Source of the DNA: Oidiodendron maius Zn
Lineage: Eukaryota > Ascomycota > Leotiomycetes > Myxotrichaceae
NCBI GenBank assembly: GCA_000827325.1
Contig: KN832872.1
Location: 1,116,001 to 1,180,000, forward strand
Reading direction: 5' to 3'
DNA length: 64,000 nucleotides
Shown: positions 58,737 to 64,000 of the stretch, piece by piece
Layout: each line of letters opens with the position of its first letter
How positions within the stretch are numbered: the first letter of the stretch is position 1
Notes under the pieces: model-generated
Database searches by the model: none
What the model was told of the DNA's origin: nothing
What the model saw: only the letters and a program-made list of their open reading frames with translations
Program-made: the position numbers and the translations under genes

Positions 58737-61365
58737 TCAAGGTACCGCTGAAGGGGATCTGTTGTCTCCATCTCTCCTCTCCCGACGCTGGGCAGGCGCA
58801 GTGTACTGAGTGATCTGCGGCGAAGAATATACGTCACGAAATGCCTCCAACTGTGCGGTCATGGCCCAAAGCATTCGGTTGAATTCGTCTCTCATCTCTT
58901 CTGGGCCAGCCAAACCAGAGAGGGCCCGCTCGGACGGGGGTTGAGGCAATTCTGGGAAGTGGCCAAATATGTAGGGTCGATCTGGAGAACGCTGTGGGGA
59001 TATTTGTGCAGGACGAGGAGGCGGTAGCATAGATCCAAATTCTGAATCTGAGAGGCTCGCAGAGCGGTATCTTGAAGTATGAATATTGCCATTAGAGAAT
59101 TCCTGTTGGCTTTCGGCATCGGAAATGGCCGACAATTCGTGCATTGAAAAGCCAGGTTCCTCAATCAGATAGGCAGAAGGCTCGATTGGATCCGTTTGGG
59201 AGGTAGAACGTGGTGGGATTAACGAAACGTGCCTCTCCAGAGCAAATGGATTTGCGAATGCTGTAGCTTCGCTAGCCTCAGACTCCACATCTGAGGAGGC
59301 AGTGGAAGGCCGATCGATGTTGTGAAAAGTGTCAGGTACAATGTCTGGCATGCTCATGTCTAGGTCAATCAGGGACTCGCGCATGGACAATCGCTCTAGG
59401 CCACTTTGAGCAGGATCTAAAAGTCCAGTCCCATAGGTGCCGACCGGTTCAGTCGGATGACGGACAAGAGCTGGCCGATTTCCGGAGCTGGGAGTCTCGC
59501 TGCGACGAGGAAATTCATAGCTGATTGGAAATCGTGCCATTTCTGGATCTGCAGATGCTGGAGGTGCCATAGACGGAAATTTCCAGTCTTGCGTACGGCG
59601 ATTAGGATTAGTATCGGCTGGATCACTGAGGGCAGGTCGACTAAAGTCGTACGAAGTGGAGGTATAGTCATCGCTACTCTCTTCACGACGATGCCGGCTA
59701 GCTTGAATAGTCGTTTCCATGTCCGGGAAATCAGACATGCCAGTATTAGAATCATGTCCTCCGAGGTCGATCATTGTGTCTCTGATCGAAATTTGGGCAG
59801 AATCATCTCGGAGAGGCAAGTCCGAGGTTGGCGGCGGTGCTTGCCTTCCATAATGGTTGCGACTGTTCTCTTCATAATTTGAAAGCGTATTTGGGTCGAA
59901 TATTTTCTCAAGAGGAGCCGGAATCCGTGCTAATGCTTCAGGAGGTGGTCTTCTCCTCGAAGATTTCTGTACTTGATGTTTCTTAGGGCGAGAAGTGTCT
60001 TCAACGAAGAGATGATCCAAATCAACTTGCGTCCCATAGGCTTCGTATACATCTTGAGCAGTAGAATCTCTAGACACTTCCTGATCAAAAGCCGCTGTGG
60101 TGCTGAAGTTCCACTCATCATCCGGCACAGACAACGCCCCATCAGCAGACGGCCCTTGGGCGCCACCTAGCATGAAAAGGGATTTGCGGCTACCCCCATG
60201 ATCCTCCCATAGCTTGAAAGCTTTTACCAGATGTGACAGCGATGATGCGGGGTATCTCTGCTCTGTATTATAGAGATATGGGTGCATTTGTACCTGTTCG
60301 ATAGTAGGCCTAGCACTAGGCTGTTCTTGCAAACAATAAGCCACAAGATCTCGCAGTTCGGAGGAATAGTTGCCGCCTTCTAATCTCGTAATGTGGGTCT
60401 TTAAATGAGTTCCCAGTCTCTCATATGGAACACCATTTGCCGCATTGGGAGGAAGCCCAGTGGCAATCTCATAGATCATAGCCCCAAACGCCCATATGTC
60501 GACTTCTTTTCCATAACTTGGAGTTGTTGTAAATAGCTCGGGTGCCATCCAATGTGGTGTACCGATGACAGTCGACCTCTTATCTAGCTTATTTTCGATA
60601 ATTCCAGCTACTCCAAAGTCACAGAGCTGCACACCGCCTTGTTCTGTGATGAGGACGTTTGCGCCTAGAACACGTTGGGATTGCCTAAGACAACTGGGAG
60701 AAGAATAGACCTACATTTGATGTCTCGATGAATAATCCCCGCCTGGTGAACCCACTTGATGGCTTCGGCTACTTCACGAAGAGTTGGTATAATCCATTTC
60801 TCTTGTAATCCACCCGGGGCAGTTGGTTTCATCTACATCGAATTGACTATCGGCATTGAACCGTATGCAATAGAGTAGCAGCTGGGCACTCACCAATGTC
60901 GCGATACTTCCTCCTCCACAATACTCTGTGATCATCCACATTGCCTTCCCTACTGGCAAAGCTTCGATAACATGATTGATATTCCGAGCATGGTTCTCGC
61001 TCAAAATCTGCAATGCATTGACTTCTTTCAAAAATTCGCTGTACGAATCTGCATTGCGAGGATTTATAGTATCACTCTCATCAATATCAATAATCTTCAC
61101 TGCTACAATAGCAGCTGAAGTCATATCTTTCCTGTAACATCGTTAACTAGTGACAAGTAAGTCACGCTATATACGAGGATAATTACCCTTTGTACACTCG
61201 ACCAAACCCGCCCTTGCCAATAAGCTCCAAGAGAGCGTACTTAGGGGGTGGTTTACCTGCTTTGCTAGCCGCCTCGAGGACAGTTGCCTGCATCTGCTTG
61301 GCATCCTCAACGGCCTTGGCCCTGACCGAGCTGAGCTCAGCAGGTCTGACCTGGAGCATATCCAT
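58737..61365 (-). CDS. Ste20/germinal-centre-like protein kinase, 820 aa
   Basis: Minus-strand exons 61365-61187, 61131-60894, 60832-60715 and 60664-58737 sum to 2463 nt. The kinase domain is at the N-terminus: YALLELIGKGGFGRVYKGKD, IVAVKIIDIDESDT, MWMITEYCGGGSIATL, VHQAGIIHRDIKCANVLITE, VQLCDFGVAGIIENKLDKRS, then TVIGTPHWMAPELFTTTPSY and SYGKEVDIWAFGAMIYEIAT. HRDIK-x-ANVL and GTPHWMAPE are of the STE20 group. An insertion after the ATP lysine (INPRNADSYSEFLKEV) replaces the usual short loop. The C-terminal 500 residues are Ser/Pro-rich and disordered. It resembles fungal GCK-type kinases (Kic1/Nak1/POD-6 group), but I cannot assign an orthologue, so no symbol is given. Confidence 0.88.
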
Positions 61366-62939
61366 GGCGGCGTGATGGGCGCCGGGCCAGCTGAAGAACG
61401 CTGCCCTTCAAAAGAGCCAGAAGATTTGGGTTTAGCAGGTGATATGAGCAGATTACTGTTAAGAGGCTGAGTGCCGCGAGGCTGGGCTCTGTTGGTAGCG
61501 TCTCGCCCAACTGCGCCAGTGGTCTCAGATGGACCGACTCTCGGAAACCGCTATCATTAAGTTCCCTCACTTGGTGCGGTGGATATGCTGTTTCACTGGA
61601 AGATGCTGATCAATATGGTGAAGAGGCCGATGGGAGGGAGTAATGTCTAGTGTAGGATTGACTTGTCTCCTTAAAACAGATAGATGCATTAACATTCCAT
61701 GTCGTCGCGGGCGCTGGGTGGTGAGGCACCAGGGTGCAGCATGGGTTGAGCTTAGTCAGCATCGCACAAGGCGCAAGGAGAAAGGACTGATCTCTACACC
61801 TTCATTATCACCATATCAACAAACAATTTGCTTCACAGCTACCCATATTTCTTGGTATTGAAGCCGCACCTGAATGAGGAGTCTTGCTTTCATATCTACT
61901 CGCGGACCATGCTGGCGTTGGCTAGCTGGAATGTGTCCATAAGCACCTTCTTCCACTCGTTAGCTTTAGGTAGTTTTGCTAGGCCTAGTATACACTCTTG
62001 AACTGGTTGTTGGATACAGAGAGAATATCCTCACCTGGATCTTATTGACCTTCCCTGCCATCAAACTCGTTCCTCTTGAGCGCTTCTATATCCAGCGGCG
62101 ACTGGCAACAAACCTAAAGGCTTTTCGAGCGCGTTGATCAACGGATCCATTGCAGGCGACCTATAAGGCTAGTCTTGCGGAAGTCTCATAAAACAAGGCT
62201 GTCAACATTCTTATGGTGTATGAATCCTGCTACACTTATGCTATGTCCCTTGAGAACTACGTGAGCGAGTGGTTGTTGCTAGTTGCCTGGAGGGGAATGC
62301 TAGCTCTTCAACGTCTGGCAAGTTGCGGCCAGGGATCTTTGTGTATCGCCCATCCTGCATCAAAGAGAGATCACATTCAGAGCCACCATAGGGAGAACAT
62401 GGGGCTCGTTCTGTAACCCAATACTGGTCGTGGAGACTAATTTGGGACCGCTTCATGAGCGATCATTTCGACTGAGCACTGGGCTCTGTGGATATGGCTG
62501 GACATGCGGGGAATGCGAGAGTTCTGTGATTGTTTGGAGGTCTCTTTACCCTATAGATATGAAAATCTAACCGTGTGAGAAGCGAGGCTGGTTGAAACCG
62601 ATAATTGTTGACTTGTCCTAGAGTAGCTGGGCTTTCTCGATGTTCTGTATCATTGGGGCTTCTTGCTCTGAGTCCAGTGACTTGGGCTTCGGCATGCTAC
62701 TATTCAATACTTCGCTGCGTCTAAACTTGGCATATGTGGCTGGCCTCCTTCGCTCTCATGCCGCCTGTAACTACTCTAGAGATGTCTCCCGTCCCCATCT
62801 CTGCTTGTTCAATTTCACTATTTGGTACTGTCACTGGAGTTCAAACACCGTGACCATAATTTGGGAAATCCGATGCACTGTACAGAGCTGATGAATTGGA
62901 AAGAGAATTCATGCTTGGCGTTATAGGATTGTTGACTGG
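61366..62939. other. 1.6-kb intergenic, no gene seen
   Basis: Upstream of the kinase and downstream of the partial gene at the right edge, both on the minus strand. Frames at 62213-62416 and 62640-62891 have no domain content. Confidence 0.45.
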
Positions 62940-64000
62940 TTAGCTTCCGCTCAAAGTTTCAATCTCTCGACGATATATCTCGGCGTGATGTTCAGAACTA
63001 CAACTGACATTGTTGACATGATCGATGTGATAGCCATCATCACAATCTGCAATTTCTCCATAATCCGAACCACCGTCACTGAATTTGTCAAAGCGGCTTG
63101 TGTTCTTCTTCCCATGTTTGTCGGTCACTACATATCGACGATGGATAGGGATATAATTAGATGGTTCAGCGGTACGTTCCGCTGTAGTCATCCACTGATC
63201 AATAAGGGCAGCTGAGGCAGAAATTGTCGCTTCCTTGCGCTCTCCTTGGCTCTGGTGCATTGAACTATGTATTTCGGTCAGACCAGCACGTCGAGTTGGT
63301 GGACGCGTGAAGGAGTCCGCTGATAAAGCTGAGTAGAGGCCAACTCCATGATCATCTTGATGTCGATCGTGAAAGTCCGGCATCGATTTACTTTGCAGTA
63401 GGGCATGGTCCCATTGAAAGGGTCGAGCTCCATTTGCTGGAAGGCCAAGTGTGCTTGGATCTACAGCCACTGCTGTCTTCTGTTCTTCAGCTGGTTCTAG
63501 AGCAAGCCGCTGCACTTCCTCTTCAATATAACGTCTTGACAACGGCGGAGCCCGGCCAATGATGGAATTTCTAATGTGTCCTTGGCCACGGAAGGCTAAG
63601 AGTCGGTCACTAATTGCTCTGTCCTTTAGAGCTTGCTGAGTCGCCTGATTGCGTTGGTCCCGTACCGCTTCTTCCTCATACAAAATGCTGTGCTCTCCTC
63701 CTAGAGGATTTTGGTCTCTATCGAAGGCAGGTCCAGGGTTGTCGAAGACTAGCTGTGGTGTTATAGGTGGAGCACATCTTGGCGGATACCTGTCGATATT
63801 TGGTGCTGGCCAGTATATTGGCTCCGGGCATTGCTGTGGAAGTTCATACAGTGGGATGGGACGCGCGACCTCCTTTTTGCGGCGCCGAAGTCGATGAAGC
63901 TTATCCCGAAAAGGATCTTTATTTACTTTGATGCGCATGTTGAGACCACGGGGAAGGTGAGCGAAATCAGGGTCGATTTGTGGGTTTTTGCGCACGATCC
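62940..64000 (-). CDS. Hypothetical protein, 3' part (5' end beyond the window)
   Basis: A minus-strand frame stays open to the right edge without an ATG at the very start, so the gene begins outside the window. The visible 351 residues include DPFRDKLHRLRRRKKEVARP, PAPNIDRYPPRCAPPITPQL, and SNYIPIHRRYVVTDKHGKKN, ending in EIYRREIETLSGS. It is basic near the visible N-terminus and low in obvious domains. I do not recognise a family. The first in-frame ATG is about 20 codons in, but there is no reason to call it the start. Confidence 0.65.
   Translation of the reverse strand, partial: IVRKNPQIDPDFAHLPRGLNMRIKVNKDPFRDKLHRLRRRKKEVARPIPLYELPQQCPEPIYWPAPNIDRYPPRCAPPITPQLVFDNPGPAFDRDQNPLGGEHSILYEEEAVRDQRNQATQQALKDRAISDRLLAFRGQGHIRNSIIGRAPPLSRRYIEEEVQRLALEPAEEQKTAVAVDPSTLGLPANGARPFQWDHALLQSKSMPDFHDRHQDDHGVGLYSALSADSFTRPPTRRAGLTEIHSSMHQSQGERKEATISASAALIDQWMTTAERTAEPSNYIPIHRRYVVTDKHGKKNTSRFDKFSDGGSDYGEIADCDDGYHIDHVNNVSCSSEHHAEIYRREIETLSGS

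Overview
This window reads as nuclear DNA of a filamentous ascomycete (Pezizomycotina; a Leotiomycete-like fungus is my best guess, not provable from sequence alone). Genes lie on both strands and most carry short introns of about 50-110 nt with GTAAGT/GTATGT-type donors and CTAAC-like branch sites. CT-rich leaders and fungal-only families (DUF2406, DUF3602, BAH-PHD) point the same way. I rebuilt exon structures by hand; every multi-exon model given with exon lengths closes to a whole number of codons.

Layout. 0.6-2.3 kb: DUF2406 protein (+). 2.8-3.2: VMA21 (-). 3.7-7.5: Fun30/Fft3-type SNF2 remodeller (+). 8.4-9.6: BAH-PHD chromatin protein (-). 10.3-10.8: small DUF3602 protein (-). 11.6-16.1: an AT-rich island holding a truncated phosphate-carrier paralogue, a Zn2Cys6-like fragment, a copy of a block that also lies at 2.27-2.41 kb, a short tandem repeat and a decayed C2H2 zinc-finger gene. 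16.2-17.6: mitochondrial phosphate carrier (-). 18.3-18.9: CBS-domain protein (+). 18.9-21.8: a long stretch with no gene I can support. 21.8-23.2: NAD-binding SDR (+). 23.9-24.9: F-actin capping protein beta (-). 25.2-28.6: LSD1-type demethylase with HMG box (-). 29.4-31.7: VPS33 (-). 31.7-33.5: promoter plus an AT-rich relic. 33.5-35.4: histidyl-tRNA synthetase with two in-frame starts (+). 37.3-38.7: CaM kinase (-). 39.5-40.1: UBE2W-like E2 (+). 40.3-41.9: COQ6 (-). 42.4-45.5: topoisomerase I (-). 46.1-47.2: ATP synthase gamma (+). 47.4-50.3: two short Cys-rich fungal proteins. 50.5-52.0: complex I 49-kDa subunit (-). 52.3-53.5: AC40 of Pol I/III (+). 53.7-55.2: UBA3 (-). 55.5-58.6: TEL2 (+). 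58.7-61.4: Ste20/GCK-like kinase (-). 62.9-64.0: part of an unknown protein running off the right edge (-).

Most of the window is housekeeping: mitochondrial energy metabolism (phosphate carrier, COQ6, ATP3, 49-kDa subunit, dual-targeted HisRS), chromatin (Fun30, BAH-PHD, LSD1, TOP1), transcription (AC40), vacuole and trafficking (VMA21, VPS33), neddylation (UBA3) and TOR/ATM-family kinase maturation (TEL2). These are not co-functional clusters. Several pairs are divergent with 270-520 bp shared promoters.

I did not find a clearly new biological system. The parts least explained by known genes are the 11.6-16.1 kb island, whose pieces resemble both flanking loci, and the 32.2-33.2 kb AT-rich relic.
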